Part shown: piece by piece, positions 17,662 to 25,879 of the stretch
Layout of the letters: the number at the start of each line of letters is the position of its first letter
Numbering within the stretch: position 1 is the stretch's first letter
NCBI GenBank assembly: GCA_003551065.1
Contig: PULU01000092.1
Span: 1 to 52,819, forward strand
Reading direction: 5' to 3'
From: Thermoplasmata archaeon
GTDB lineage: Archaea; Thermoplasmatota; Thermoplasmata; Halarchaeoplasmatales; Halarchaeoplasmataceae
Length of the DNA: 52,819 nucleotides
Notes under the pieces: model-generated
Databases searched by the model: none
Told to the model about the DNA's origin: nothing
The model's input: the letters and a program-made list of their open reading frames with translations, nothing else
Made by a program: the position numbers and the translations under genes

Positions 17662-17672
17662 TTTATTTTTTT
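17662..17672 (+). terminator. T-tract terminator after fttA
   Basis: TTTATTTTTTT lies about 12 bases after the fttA stop, in the 30-base gap to the convergent rpsB. U-rich tracts of this kind are the usual archaeal intrinsic termination signal and also a preferred site for FttA action. Confidence 0.6.
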
Positions 17673-17680
17673 ACTAATAA

Positions 17681-18301
17681 TTATAGTTCTTGTTCGAAAT
17701 CTTCTACTTCGAATGGGAATTCTTCTCGTTCCTCGACGTTTCCCTTTATCATCGCCATCTCTCTAGCAAGTAGCCAAAATACCAATGCTAGTGCTTTTCT
17801 ACCTTTATTGTTAGTAGGTAGAGCGATATCGATATTCTCTAATCTATTATTCGTATCAACTAGACCTACTATGGGGATACCTATACCTATTGCTTCTCTC
17901 ACTGCTTGTCGATCAGCGGCGGGATCAACAACAACCATGACTTCTGGTTCGATAAAAGTATGAAGCGAAGGGTTTGTAAGGGTCCCGGGGATAAATCTTC
18001 CAGCGATGCTCATCGTTCCTACTACTTCCGAGAACGTTTCTATGGGTTTTTTACCGTATTGTCTCGCAGAAACTAAGAGTATCTTTTCTGGTGGATACCT
18101 AGATAAAAGTTTAGCTATGGATGTGATCCTGCTGTCACTCTTTTCTACATCTAAGACAAATAGACCATCATCTCTAACTTTAAAAATAAATGGCTCCATC
18201 GAAGCGCTTTTCTGTTGTGTTCCGATGTGAACTCCTGCGGTCAAATACTGTTCTTCTGGTATCAGCATATCCTCTTCATCTTCAACCATACCTTCTTCCA
18301 T
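17681..18301 (-). CDS. rpsB: 30S ribosomal protein uS2
   Basis: A 206-residue small-subunit protein. Typical segments are [32 protein letters not shown] and VDTNN. The acidic N-terminus and Glu-rich tail fit an archaeal uS2. The start is ATG 18301, two bases after the rpoK stop, with GAGG provided by the end of rpoK. The rpoK-rps2 pair is a remnant of the archaeal rpl13-rps9-rpoN-rpoK-rps2 order; the other members are not in this window next to it. Confidence 0.96.
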   Translation of the reverse strand: MEEGMVEDEEDMLIPEEQYLTAGVHIGTQQKSASMEPFIFKVRDDGLFVLDVEKSDSRITSIAKLLSRYPPEKILLVSARQYGKKPIETFSEVVGTMSIAGRFIPGTLTNPSLHTFIEPEVMVVVDPAADRQAVREAIGIGIPIVGLVDTNNRLENIDIALPTNNKGRKALALVFWLLAREMAMIKGNVEEREEFPFEVEDFEQEL

Positions 18302-18303
18302 TG

Positions 18304-18483
18304 TTATTCCTCTTTTAAAACTGAGATTGGTATAACACCTTTATCATATTCGGCTATTGCTATATCTACTGGATCGATTATATCCGATGGCACCTCGATT
18401 ATAGGTGGTGCTCCCATAGATATCTGTAAAGATCTTGCGCCTATTATCCTAGCCTTTTCAAATCTGGTGTGTTCCCTAGTCAT
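18304..18483 (-). CDS. rpoK: DNA-directed RNA polymerase subunit K (Rpb6-like)
   Basis: A 59-residue protein found by direct translation. It reads [19 protein letters not shown] and then [12 protein letters not shown], ending [11 protein letters not shown], which matches the Rpo6/RpoK core throughout. RpoK stabilises the polymerase clamp and assembly. The TAA at 18306-18304 precedes the rpsB ATG by two bases. The gene is divergent from the ThiI-like gene. Confidence 0.95.
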   Translation of the reverse strand: MTREHTRFEKARIIGARSLQISMGAPPIIEVPSDIIDPVDIAIAEYDKGVIPISVLKEE

Positions 18484-18555
18484 ATTTACTTATCCATCTA
18501 CCCAAAACAAAGTCATATAATAAGCTTTTTGTTCGGGGTCGGTCATTTTCCTTAA

Positions 18556-18564
18556 TCTTATATA
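18556..18564 (+). promoter_or_regulatory. TATA box of the ThiI-like gene
   Basis: CTTATATAC lies about 28 bases before ATG 18589, so the message probably begins at or within a base or two of the start codon (leaderless). Confidence 0.6.
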
Positions 18565-18588
18565 CATCTTACGCTTAAGAACCCTAAG

Positions 18589-19209
18589 ATGTCAGATAAG
18601 ATCGTAGTTTTGCTTTCCGGAGGTATTGATTCTCCCGTAGCCGCACATCTATTCGCCGAAACGGGTGCAGATGTGGTACTATTGACTATAGATCATCGTC
18701 CCTTCACCGATGATAATACTATCGAAAATGTCTTCGATCTTATGTCTCACTTGAAAAAGCTTCACCCTACTATCCGATGTTTCAGTACGTCATTTGAACA
18801 GATCCACAAAATGATCACAAAGAAAACAAAAGAAAGTTTTAGATGTATATTATGTAGGCGTATGATGTATCGGGCCGCTGAGAAACTCTCAGAACAGATA
18901 GACGCATCATCCATCGGTACAGGTGAATCACTCGGTCAGGTGGCTTCTCAGACGTTATCAAATCTAGCAACTGAGGATGATGCTATTGATATGAACGTAC
19001 ACCGGCCTTTGATCGGCCTAGATAAAAACGAGATCATCGAGATCGCCAAAGATATCGGCACTTATGAGATATCGATCAGACCAGCTACATGCTGTCTACT
19101 CACTCCCTCTGGCCCCCGGATAAAGAGTAGGAAAAATGAAGTCTTTGAAGAAGAAAAGAAACTTGAGATCAGAGCTTTGATCGACAAATTAGAGTTTTAT
19201 GAGATCTGA
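18589..19209 (+). CDS. THUMP-less ThiI-like tRNA 4-thiouridine PP-loop enzyme
   Basis: A 206-residue protein equal to the catalytic half of ThiI, which activates uridine in tRNA with ATP for sulfur insertion. It has the PP-loop SGGIDSP (10-16), CILCRRMMYR with a CxxC pair, and GESLGQVASQT, all typical of ThiI. The usual N-terminal ferredoxin-like and THUMP tRNA-binding domains are absent, as is a rhodanese domain. tRNA recognition may need another protein. It is convergent (11-base gap) with a ThiF/UbaA-type E1, which could supply sulfur as a thiocarboxylate; that link is inference. Confidence 0.9.
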   Translation: MSDKIVVLLSGGIDSPVAAHLFAETGADVVLLTIDHRPFTDDNTIENVFDLMSHLKKLHPTIRCFSTSFEQIHKMITKKTKESFRCILCRRMMYRAAEKLSEQIDASSIGTGESLGQVASQTLSNLATEDDAIDMNVHRPLIGLDKNEIIEIAKDIGTYEISIRPATCCLLTPSGPRIKSRKNEVFEEEKKLEIRALIDKLEFYEI

Positions 19210-19220
19210 TAACCGACCCA

Positions 19221-20225
19221 TCATCTACCTATGTATTCTGAGTAAAGACTTTTTGCTTTATTGATATCTTCGGTCCCCTTAACTATAATCCGTCCGTCTT
19301 TAAAGATATTCAATTCGTACCCTTCCTTTTTTAATCTTAAAAGACTTTCACCGATTATTTTAGAATCTTCATATCTTTTCTCTAGGTTTTTAAGATCTAG
19401 TTCTTTTTTATCCGATGGTATAATCTGGATCGAATCTCTTCCACATAGTTCTATAGCTTCGTCATCCTCACTTTCTAAAAATTTAAAATCCCGGTCTTCA
19501 CAGCATCCGCAGTCATCTCTTTTTAGGACTTCAGTTTGTTCAAAGTCATTCCTCCAAAGGTCCACAGTGAGAAGGGAATTTCTGGTTTTTTCTCCTATCA
19601 AGAACTTAACCGCTTCTGTAGCAGCGATGTTTGCTATCACCTTGGGTAAAGAGAAAAGGATCCCTTCTGAAGCACATGTGCCCAAACTTTCAGAGTCTGG
19701 TTGGTGTGGTATGATACATCTCAGGCATGGAGAATCCTTTGAAACTATATTCATGGTCATACCGTAGGTGCCCAACACAGCTGAATATATCCAAGGAATA
19801 TCGTGTTTTATGCATGCGTCATTTAATAGATATCTTAGTTTCATATTATCGGAAGCATCCATCACAAGATCAGATCCTTCGATGAGCTCTTCGATATTTT
19901 TAGTGTTGACATCCATTACATGTGCTTTCAGATTGACGTCAGAATTAATACGTGTTAGTTTTTTTTCTGCTACTTCGGCTTTAGCTTTATTTATATCATC
20001 TTCTTCATACAGGGTCTGCCGCTGGAGATTAGATAATTCTACAAAATCTCTATCTACGATAGTGATTTCACCTACCCCACACCTGACCAACCCATCGGCA
20101 ATGACCGTTCCCAAAGCCCCCAAGCCGAGTATAGTGATATTGCTATCGTAGATCCTCTTCTGTCCCTCCTCTCCGATCTCTTTCAGCACTATCTGTCTAG
20201 AGTATCTTTCTTTAAATCCGTTCAT
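19221..20225 (-). CDS. ThiF/MoeB/UbaA-type E1-like adenylyltransferase
   Basis: A 334-residue enzyme that adenylates the C-terminus of ubiquitin-like sulfur carriers (SAMP, MoaD or ThiS). It shows the nucleotide-binding glycine loop (ILGLGALGT), NLQRQTLY (Arg finger), DASDN, zinc cysteine pairs CLRC and CGCC, and the TCASEG segment with the likely catalytic Cys. The last about 80 residues form a second small domain (CGRDSIQI..., DGRIIVKGTED) common in archaeal members. No ubiquitin-like partner gene is in the window. It is transcribed away from the GT-C-like gene. Confidence 0.92.
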   Translation of the reverse strand: MNGFKERYSRQIVLKEIGEEGQKRIYDSNITILGLGALGTVIADGLVRCGVGEITIVDRDFVELSNLQRQTLYEEDDINKAKAEVAEKKLTRINSDVNLKAHVMDVNTKNIEELIEGSDLVMDASDNMKLRYLLNDACIKHDIPWIYSAVLGTYGMTMNIVSKDSPCLRCIIPHQPDSESLGTCASEGILFSLPKVIANIAATEAVKFLIGEKTRNSLLTVDLWRNDFEQTEVLKRDDCGCCEDRDFKFLESEDDEAIELCGRDSIQIIPSDKKELDLKNLEKRYEDSKIIGESLLRLKKEGYELNIFKDGRIIVKGTEDINKAKSLYSEYIGR

Positions 20226-20320
20226 ACCATAACATATCTGACCTTAATAAATATATTTTTTCGAATGGCTATCATGACCAAGCAAAAATAATAAAGCAGT
20301 GGTATCAAATCTACTTATTG

Positions 20321-21982
20321 ATGAAAAGAAAATCGAAGGTGATATTATTATCATTGCTCTCGATAACCCTGATTTCTTTACTGTTGAGGACCATCCCCCT
20401 CTTCAGATATTCTATGTGGGGAATAGACTGCGGCGAATATATATATTATACGGGAAGATGGACTGAAACTGGTTCGTCTTATCTGAGTATAGACGGATGG
20501 GCCCAGGCTTATCCCTACTTCCCAGGGATGTTCGTCCTTAGCGGTAGTTTTGTTTTAATAAGTGGTTCCTCAACACTGGAAAGTACTGTGTTTTTGCCCG
20601 TCATCCTATCTTCATTTGTACCTCTAATGGTGTTTTTAGTATCCTATAAAATAACCAAAAGATGGAAACCCTCTTTGATAGCATCTATATTTTTAAGTGT
20701 CGTAGCCCCTTTTGTTTACAATCATTCTCAACCGAAACCCGAAACAGTAGGGGTTTTTATCATGATGATACTACTGATTTGCTTTGTGATGCTTTCTAAA
20801 AAGAGTAAAAAATTTTATTTATTGGTTATACCGACTGCCTTAGCTCTAGCGGTCACCCACCATCTTACTTCATATTTCTTGATATTATTCATGCTTGGCG
20901 GTATTTTTATATCCGAACTGTCTAAAAGAAGGACTGATAAAGATAACATTTACAGATTATTTGGTTATATCTCAGTAACAGCTATAGTCATATCCTTTTG
21001 GATGATCTATGCTGATCCATTCCGAGAAAGGAGAATATATCAAGCGCTAGGGACTCCTTCTTATTCTATAATCTTAGGACCTTTTGCAGTTCTTATAATT
21101 GCTTACATTTTAGTAAAGCTCAGGAGAAGGTCAGATTACGTACTACCGATAAACATTCATAAGCAGGATCTAAGGTCTTTTATAAAATTCGCAGTACCTG
21201 CTCTTTTGATTAGCAGTTTGTTATTATTGTTTGCAGGTTACTATAGGGTGCCGGGAAGAGATTTTAAACTGGGTCCACAGGTATTTTTCTATTTCCCTTT
21301 GATTTTCTTAGGTATACTTGCTGTAGAGGCAAGAAAGATAATCAAGTTTTTCAAAGATGGTATGCACGTCGTTGGATGGTTTTTGTTCGCTACGATATCC
21401 ATGATATTAGGTATAATCACTGAAGATTCTTCCCTTCTACCTATGAGACAACTCTCTTTCTTGATCTTACCATTAGCAATATTGTTGGGACTTGGGGTTG
21501 TTCAGGTCTTCGATCTGTATAATCCATTAAAGAAAAAATGGAAAACCACTGGGATGATCGTCTTGGTGATCCTGTTATTATCCTGGTCTATCCCTTTCAC
21601 GTATCCTGAGCAGGAAAGAGCTAGCGGTTATCACGAAGGTAGTGATTGGGAAGATGTCGAAGCAGCAATATGGAGCAGGAATTTGGACGGCAGGATCGCA
21701 ACTGATCATCGGATGAGCGCAGTCCTGTTTGCAGCGAGTAACCAAAATCTAACATGGGTCGATGGGTTCGATATGTATTTTTCTCCCGACCACGATGAGA
21801 TCCGTCGTGAATTAGATGAACTGAATATCAGTTACATATTATGGGACCAGGAGATGTTGAGGGGTGTAACAACTGCCCCTGGAGTCACCCCTTATCCTTT
21901 TGACGAATCAGCATTAGAATTTTATCGGCGAAATGATTATTCAATTTATAAAACTGAGGAATGCGAAGCATATATAGTATGA
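20321..21982 (+). CDS. Polytopic membrane protein, GT-C glycosyltransferase-like
   Basis: A protein of about 553 residues. The N-terminus is a transmembrane helix followed by an extracytoplasmic loop with DCGEYIYYTGRW and YPYFPG, then about a dozen hydrophobic segments and a soluble C-terminal domain (after residue 430) with WSRNLDGRIATDHR. This layout fits the GT-C fold (dolichyl-phosphate-sugar mannosyl/arabinosyl transferases); the acidic residues in loop one are the likely metal site. Family assignment is by layout, not by a decisive motif. ATG 20321 is chosen over an adjacent TTG. The next membrane gene follows after 58 bases. Confidence 0.7.
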   Translation: MKRKSKVILLSLLSITLISLLLRTIPLFRYSMWGIDCGEYIYYTGRWTETGSSYLSIDGWAQAYPYFPGMFVLSGSFVLISGSSTLESTVFLPVILSSFVPLMVFLVSYKITKRWKPSLIASIFLSVVAPFVYNHSQPKPETVGVFIMMILLICFVMLSKKSKKFYLLVIPTALALAVTHHLTSYFLILFMLGGIFISELSKRRTDKDNIYRLFGYISVTAIVISFWMIYADPFRERRIYQALGTPSYSIILGPFAVLIIAYILVKLRRRSDYVLPINIHKQDLRSFIKFAVPALLISSLLLLFAGYYRVPGRDFKLGPQVFFYFPLIFLGILAVEARKIIKFFKDGMHVVGWFLFATISMILGIITEDSSLLPMRQLSFLILPLAILLGLGVVQVFDLYNPLKKKWKTTGMIVLVILLLSWSIPFTYPEQERASGYHEGSDWEDVEAAIWSRNLDGRIATDHRMSAVLFAASNQNLTWVDGFDMYFSPDHDEIRRELDELNISYILWDQEMLRGVTTAPGVTPYPFDESALEFYRRNDYSIYKTEECEAYIV

Positions 21983-22040
21983 TATTTTAATCGAAACGTT
22001 TATTTTGGATAAGTAAGGATAAAGTATAGTAAAAGATAGA

Positions 22041-22562
22041 ATGTCAGCGAAAGAAAATATAAAAAAAGGACTAACTATTGTTCCTAGATTGATAAAAAAT
22101 GAATTCCATAAAAATAGAAGTTCAGTTCCTTTCTTGATGTGTATTGCATTTTTGATATCATTCGTAGGTGCTAGATTATGGGTGATATATCTCGGAGCCC
22201 ATGAAACCACGCCTCCACCCACTTCTATCGGTAGAAATGTTGTCCTTGGAGGTTATCACATCCATCATATAACCTATGGTATCATACTCATCTCGATTTC
22301 CGCATGGTTGTCCATAAATTATTGGAGTCGCTCGATAGTCAGGATCAGCTCCATATTATATGGGTTAGGACTTGGCCTTATAGTTGATGAACTGGGGTTC
22401 ATAATAGGCGGCATCGAGGCATATAGGGCAGACCGAGAAGTATTCTATCTTGCGGTACTGATAATAGTGATCCTGTTAAGTATAGTTTATTTCCCCTCTT
22501 TTTACAGCAGTATAAAAAGAGATCTGAAGAGATGGAAGCGGGTATTCCTAGAACGGTCTTGA
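22041..22562 (+). CDS. Conserved integral membrane protein with HIHH motif
   Basis: A 173-residue protein with about four transmembrane segments. It carries GGYHIHHITYGI and LYGLGLGLIVDELGF, a pair of His/Asp motifs that I have seen in bacterial and archaeal membrane proteins of unknown function; the His and Asp residues could bind a metal. It follows the GT-C-like gene on the same strand. Its last codons (GAACGGTCTTGA) form one arm of a perfect palindrome shared with the convergent glycosylase gene. Confidence 0.75.
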   Translation: MSAKENIKKGLTIVPRLIKNEFHKNRSSVPFLMCIAFLISFVGARLWVIYLGAHETTPPPTSIGRNVVLGGYHIHHITYGIILISISAWLSINYWSRSIVRISSILYGLGLGLIVDELGFIIGGIEAYRADREVFYLAVLIIVILLSIVYFPSFYSSIKRDLKRWKRVFLERS

Positions 22563-22576
22563 ATTCAAGACCGTTC
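22551..22576. terminator. Perfect 26-bp palindrome across two convergent gene ends
   Basis: GAACGGTCTTGAA is followed directly by its exact reverse complement. Each arm contains the last three codons and the stop of one gene, so both proteins end in Glu-Arg-Ser. In RNA from either strand it would form a stem of up to about 11-12 pairs, with the centre as loop. It may act as a two-way 3'-end or stability element. No T-tract follows closely. Confidence 0.6.
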
Positions 22577-23212
22577 ACATCTATCTTTTAAAGGACAGTA
22601 AGAACAGTTGGGACTTTTTTTACAGTACTTTTTTCCCAATTCTACCAGTAACGCATGGTATTCCTTGAAGAGATCAACATCCTTAGGTAATCTATTTTCG
22701 AACAGTTCCTGAAGTTCTTTGTATCTCATATTTAGACTAAAAACCCTTTTCATTATCCGCTGGGTATATGCATCTATGACAAAGACAGGTTTCTCTGCAG
22801 CATATAATACGATACTATCTGCAGTCTCGGGGCCGATGCCCTTGATATTTAGAAGTCTCCCTCTAAGATCGTCTCGGTCTAATGTGTTTTCAATACCACC
22901 ATTATCTAGTATAGCGTTGGCTAATCTTTTCAATCTTCTAGATTTCTGTTTATAGAATCCAGTAGGCTTTATAGCACCTTGGATCTCCTTTAATCCCGCA
23001 CTTTTAATCTTACTTGGGTCGATCATATCTTCATTCTTTAGATTATCGATAGCCTTCTCAACATTACTCCAGTTGACGTTCTGGGTCAGTATAGCACCTA
23101 CCATCATCTCAAATTTACTTTCTGCTGGCCACCAGTATTGTTTACCGAACTCATACTTTAGCGTTTCAAATATTCGAAGTAATTCTTCAGTACTTGTCAT
23201 CGTTCTAACCAT
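22565..23212 (-). CDS. HhH-GPD DNA glycosylase, MagIII-like, with Fe-S cluster
   Basis: A 215-residue base-excision repair enzyme of the endonuclease III superfamily. It has the helix-hairpin-helix IKGIGPETADSI, the catalytic Asp in VIDAYTQR, and a C-terminal C-x5-C-x2-C-x5-C cluster motif (CKKSPNCSYCPLKDRC). The Lys used by endonuclease III as nucleophile (GxGRKTA) is Glu here, as in the monofunctional alkyl-purine glycosylase MagIII. I infer a glycosylase without lyase activity. The gene converges on the HIHH membrane gene with a two-base gap. Confidence 0.88.
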   Translation of the reverse strand: MVRTMTSTEELLRIFETLKYEFGKQYWWPAESKFEMMVGAILTQNVNWSNVEKAIDNLKNEDMIDPSKIKSAGLKEIQGAIKPTGFYKQKSRRLKRLANAILDNGGIENTLDRDDLRGRLLNIKGIGPETADSIVLYAAEKPVFVIDAYTQRIMKRVFSLNMRYKELQELFENRLPKDVDLFKEYHALLVELGKKYCKKSPNCSYCPLKDRCERS

Positions 23213-23300
23213 ACTACATCAATATAAATTGTTTTTCTACTTTCATGTATCATTGATGTCTCCCCAAAAAGGTTAAGTTACTATCTTAAGATGACAAGAT

Positions 23301-24401
23301 ATGCGCAGTAAAGGTACCGTGGATCTTCCTTTACACGGTGGTAGAGCCCCCCGATGGTTATTCGAAAAGATGGTGAAACTGAGCAGATGTATAACTGAAA
23401 TAATGATAGAAGAATATGGAAGAAAAGAGTTTCTCGAAAGGATAACTGACCCATACTGGTTTCAGGCCCTATCCTGTACTATCGGTTTTGATTGGCACTC
23501 AAGTGGGACAACTACCACTACATGCGGCGCACTGAAAGTAGCTCTCGATCCTCAGGAACATGGTATAGTTTTCCTAGGAGGTAAAGGTAAAGCCAGTATG
23601 AAGACACCTGATGAGATCTCTACTATGGAGGACCATTTTTCTCTGCCTCCAAAAATTTATGATGAGTTATCACACACATCTAGATTGGTCGCAAAGATCG
23701 ATAATTCTTGTATACAGGACGATTATAATCTCTATCATCATTCTTTTATACTAGCTGAAACAGGGGATTGGGGTGTTATCCAACAGGGTATGAATACAGA
23801 TACCGGTTATGCTAGACGGTATCATTGGCTTTCTGATGAAATCAAAGAACTTATTGTGGAACCACATAAAGGTGTTTGTTGTGACAGGAAAGAATATGAT
23901 GTGTTGAATATGACAGATCGTGCCAGTGAAGAGGCTAGAAAGATATCAGTCGATCTGATAAATGATGATCCAGACCACATTAGAAAGTATTTAAGAAAAC
24001 ATGGCCAAACCACCCTTACAGGTTTTAAAGAAGAAATAGAGATGCCTAGTCGTCATCAAGTTATAGATATGGATATTTCAAGTGAAGGATGGAAGACTTT
24101 GAAAAGAGCCTATGAATTTCAACCATCGGATTATGAAGAGATGGTCTCTTTGAATGGCATGGGCCCCAAGAAGATTAGGGCCTTGGCTTTGGTATCTGAT
24201 TTGATATATGGTTCCGACCCCAGTTGGAAGGATCCTGTGAAATACAGTTTCGCGCATGGTGGTAAAGATGGAATCCCTTATCCTGTAGATGAGGAGGTGT
24301 ACGATAATACCATCGAGAATTTACGGTGTGTTTTAGATAAGACTGAAATTCAAGAAAAAACAAAAAAAAGAGCTCTAAAACGGTTGAGTGAATTAATTTG
24401 A
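23301..24401 (+). CDS. DUF763 family protein
   Basis: A 366-residue protein matching DUF763: the start MRSKGTVDLPLHGGRAPRWL, FDWHSSGTTTTTCGALK, and MNTDTGYARRYHWLSD are family hallmarks. The function is unknown. A helix-hairpin-helix-like segment (LNGMGPKKIRALALVSDLIYG) near residue 290 suggests nucleic-acid binding, and His/Asp-rich motifs suggest a metal-dependent enzyme. It lies between a DNA glycosylase (divergent) and PAN (85 bases downstream). Confidence 0.9.
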   Translation: MRSKGTVDLPLHGGRAPRWLFEKMVKLSRCITEIMIEEYGRKEFLERITDPYWFQALSCTIGFDWHSSGTTTTTCGALKVALDPQEHGIVFLGGKGKASMKTPDEISTMEDHFSLPPKIYDELSHTSRLVAKIDNSCIQDDYNLYHHSFILAETGDWGVIQQGMNTDTGYARRYHWLSDEIKELIVEPHKGVCCDRKEYDVLNMTDRASEEARKISVDLINDDPDHIRKYLRKHGQTTLTGFKEEIEMPSRHQVIDMDISSEGWKTLKRAYEFQPSDYEEMVSLNGMGPKKIRALALVSDLIYGSDPSWKDPVKYSFAHGGKDGIPYPVDEEVYDNTIENLRCVLDKTEIQEKTKKRALKRLSELI

Positions 24402-24437
24402 TATACCGATTAGGATGCTCTGGGATATGACCACAAT

Positions 24438-24446
24438 CTTTATAAC
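24438..24446 (+). promoter_or_regulatory. TATA box of the PAN gene
   Basis: CTTTATAAC lies about 45 bases before the TTG start of the PAN gene. It predicts transcription from near 24467, with a leader of about 20 bases that can include the GGTGGTC sequence just before the TTG. Confidence 0.5.
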
Positions 24447-24486
24447 AAACTAATTTCATGAAAAAATAAAGGTAAATGGTGGTCAT

Positions 24487-25695
24487 TTGGAAGAAGAGGA
24501 TCTGAGGAACAGCTCGAAGAAGTTGACACAAAAAATTGATGAGATTCAGCGTAAGCACGAGCAACTTCTCGAGGAAACAAATACACAGAGCTTTAACGAT
24601 GATTACGTTAGGGCGGAACTTGAAAGATTGAAAAGAGATACTAGAGAGCTAAAGAAAGAGGTAGCTAGACTTAAAAAACCTCCACTTATAGTAGGAACTA
24701 TCAAAGAAGCAATGCCAAATGGCCAAGCCGTCATAGAGAGTTCTACTGGTCCAGATTTCATCGTAAATGTAGCAGATTACCTACCAAAGAAGTTGATCAA
24801 GTCCGGGACTAGAGTGGCACTCAATAAACAAACATTATCTGTTGTAAAGACACTCCCCCCATCAGCTGATCCAAGCGTGATGGGTGCTGAGATAGTTAAC
24901 AAACCTGAGATAACCTATGAAGATATTGGAGGTCTGACCGAACAGATCCGTGAAGTACAGGAAACCATAGAGGAACCCTTACTTTTCCCAGAAAAATTCA
25001 AAAATGTGGGGATCGACCCACCTAAAGGAGTCCTTTTAGTAGGTCCACCTGGTACAGGTAAGACGATGATCGCCAAAGCTGCAGCTCACAGGACCAATGC
25101 AACCTTCATCAAGTTTGTGGGTTCTGAACTTGTTCAAAAGTATATCGGTGAGGGAGCTAGGATGGTTAGGGAACTTTTTGATATGGCTAGAGATAAAGCT
25201 CCATCTATTATCTTTATAGACGAACTCGATTCAGTAGCAACGAAAAGATTAGAAGGGGCTACATCAGGTGATAGAGAGGTACAGCGAACTATGATGCAGT
25301 TACTTTCAGAACTGGATGGTTTTGATTCTGTAGGCGAGATCAAAGTTATGGGAGCCACCAATAGACCTGAACTTTTAGACAAGGCACTTTTAAGGCCAGG
25401 TCGTTTTGATAGGATCATCAAGATACCTCTCCCCGATGTGGAAGCTAGGAAAAAGATATTTGAGATCCACATGATGAATATGTCTCTAGAAGAAGAAATA
25501 AATATAGACCGACTAGCCAGGAAAACCGATAACGCTAGCGGAGCAGATATCAAGGCTATATGCACAGAAGCGGGCATGTTTTCTATCAGAGATGATAGAG
25601 ATAGCACCAATTACAATGATTTCCTAAAATCAATAGATAAAGTACTGAGCGAGTCGCCTGAAAGGGAGATAAAAAAGCAAGTTATGTTCGCCTAA
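24487..25695 (+). CDS. pan: Proteasome-activating nucleotidase PAN
   Basis: A 402-residue AAA ATPase that unfolds substrates and opens the 20S proteasome. It has an N-terminal coiled coil (about 1-60), an OB domain, Walker A GPPGTGKT (about 186-193), Walker B IIFIDEL (D near 245), and arginine-finger region NRPELLDKALLRPGRFD. The start is TTG, with GGTGGTC just upstream; no in-frame ATG exists between the TATA box and the TTG. The C-terminus ends in Met-Phe-Ala, where PAN normally has hydrophobic-Tyr-any (HbYX). It converges with the small zinc-ribbon gene, nine bases away. Confidence 0.95.
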   Translation: MEEEDLRNSSKKLTQKIDEIQRKHEQLLEETNTQSFNDDYVRAELERLKRDTRELKKEVARLKKPPLIVGTIKEAMPNGQAVIESSTGPDFIVNVADYLPKKLIKSGTRVALNKQTLSVVKTLPPSADPSVMGAEIVNKPEITYEDIGGLTEQIREVQETIEEPLLFPEKFKNVGIDPPKGVLLVGPPGTGKTMIAKAAAHRTNATFIKFVGSELVQKYIGEGARMVRELFDMARDKAPSIIFIDELDSVATKRLEGATSGDREVQRTMMQLLSELDGFDSVGEIKVMGATNRPELLDKALLRPGRFDRIIKIPLPDVEARKKIFEIHMMNMSLEEEINIDRLARKTDNASGADIKAICTEAGMFSIRDDRDSTNYNDFLKSIDKVLSESPEREIKKQVMFA

Positions 25696-25704
25696 GTGAT
25701 ATTT

Positions 25705-25866
25705 TTATTCATCTATTTTTTCAACATCTTCTTCTATTATCAAAACTCCGATGTAGTCACAATCCCTACATTGATATTTATATCCAGTCATCATACCCGC
25801 TATTGTAATGACGTCCGTACTACCACATTTTGGGCACCTTTTGATTTTTCTAGTTATAGTTATCAT
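25705..25866 (-). CDS. Small zinc-ribbon protein, 53 aa
   Basis: Found by direct translation: MITITRKIKRCPKCGSTDV, then a turn, then YQCRDCDYIG and an acidic tail. Two CxxC pairs separated by about 20 residues define a zinc ribbon of the rubredoxin/TFIIS type. Function unknown. The 5' side of the gene abuts the G+C-rich structured region (25880-26094), so that region could be its leader on the minus strand. T-rich DNA at its end may also serve to terminate PAN transcripts coming from the other side. Confidence 0.85.
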   Translation of the reverse strand: MITITRKIKRCPKCGSTDVITIAGMMTGYKYQCRDCDYIGVLIIEEDVEKIDE

Positions 25867-25879
25867 CCTTTTTTAGGGG

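Noticed and set aside
19261-19767. 168-codon plus-strand frame opposite the E1-like gene
   Set aside because: Ser/Leu/Phe-rich shadow of the E1 frame, which has complete motifs.
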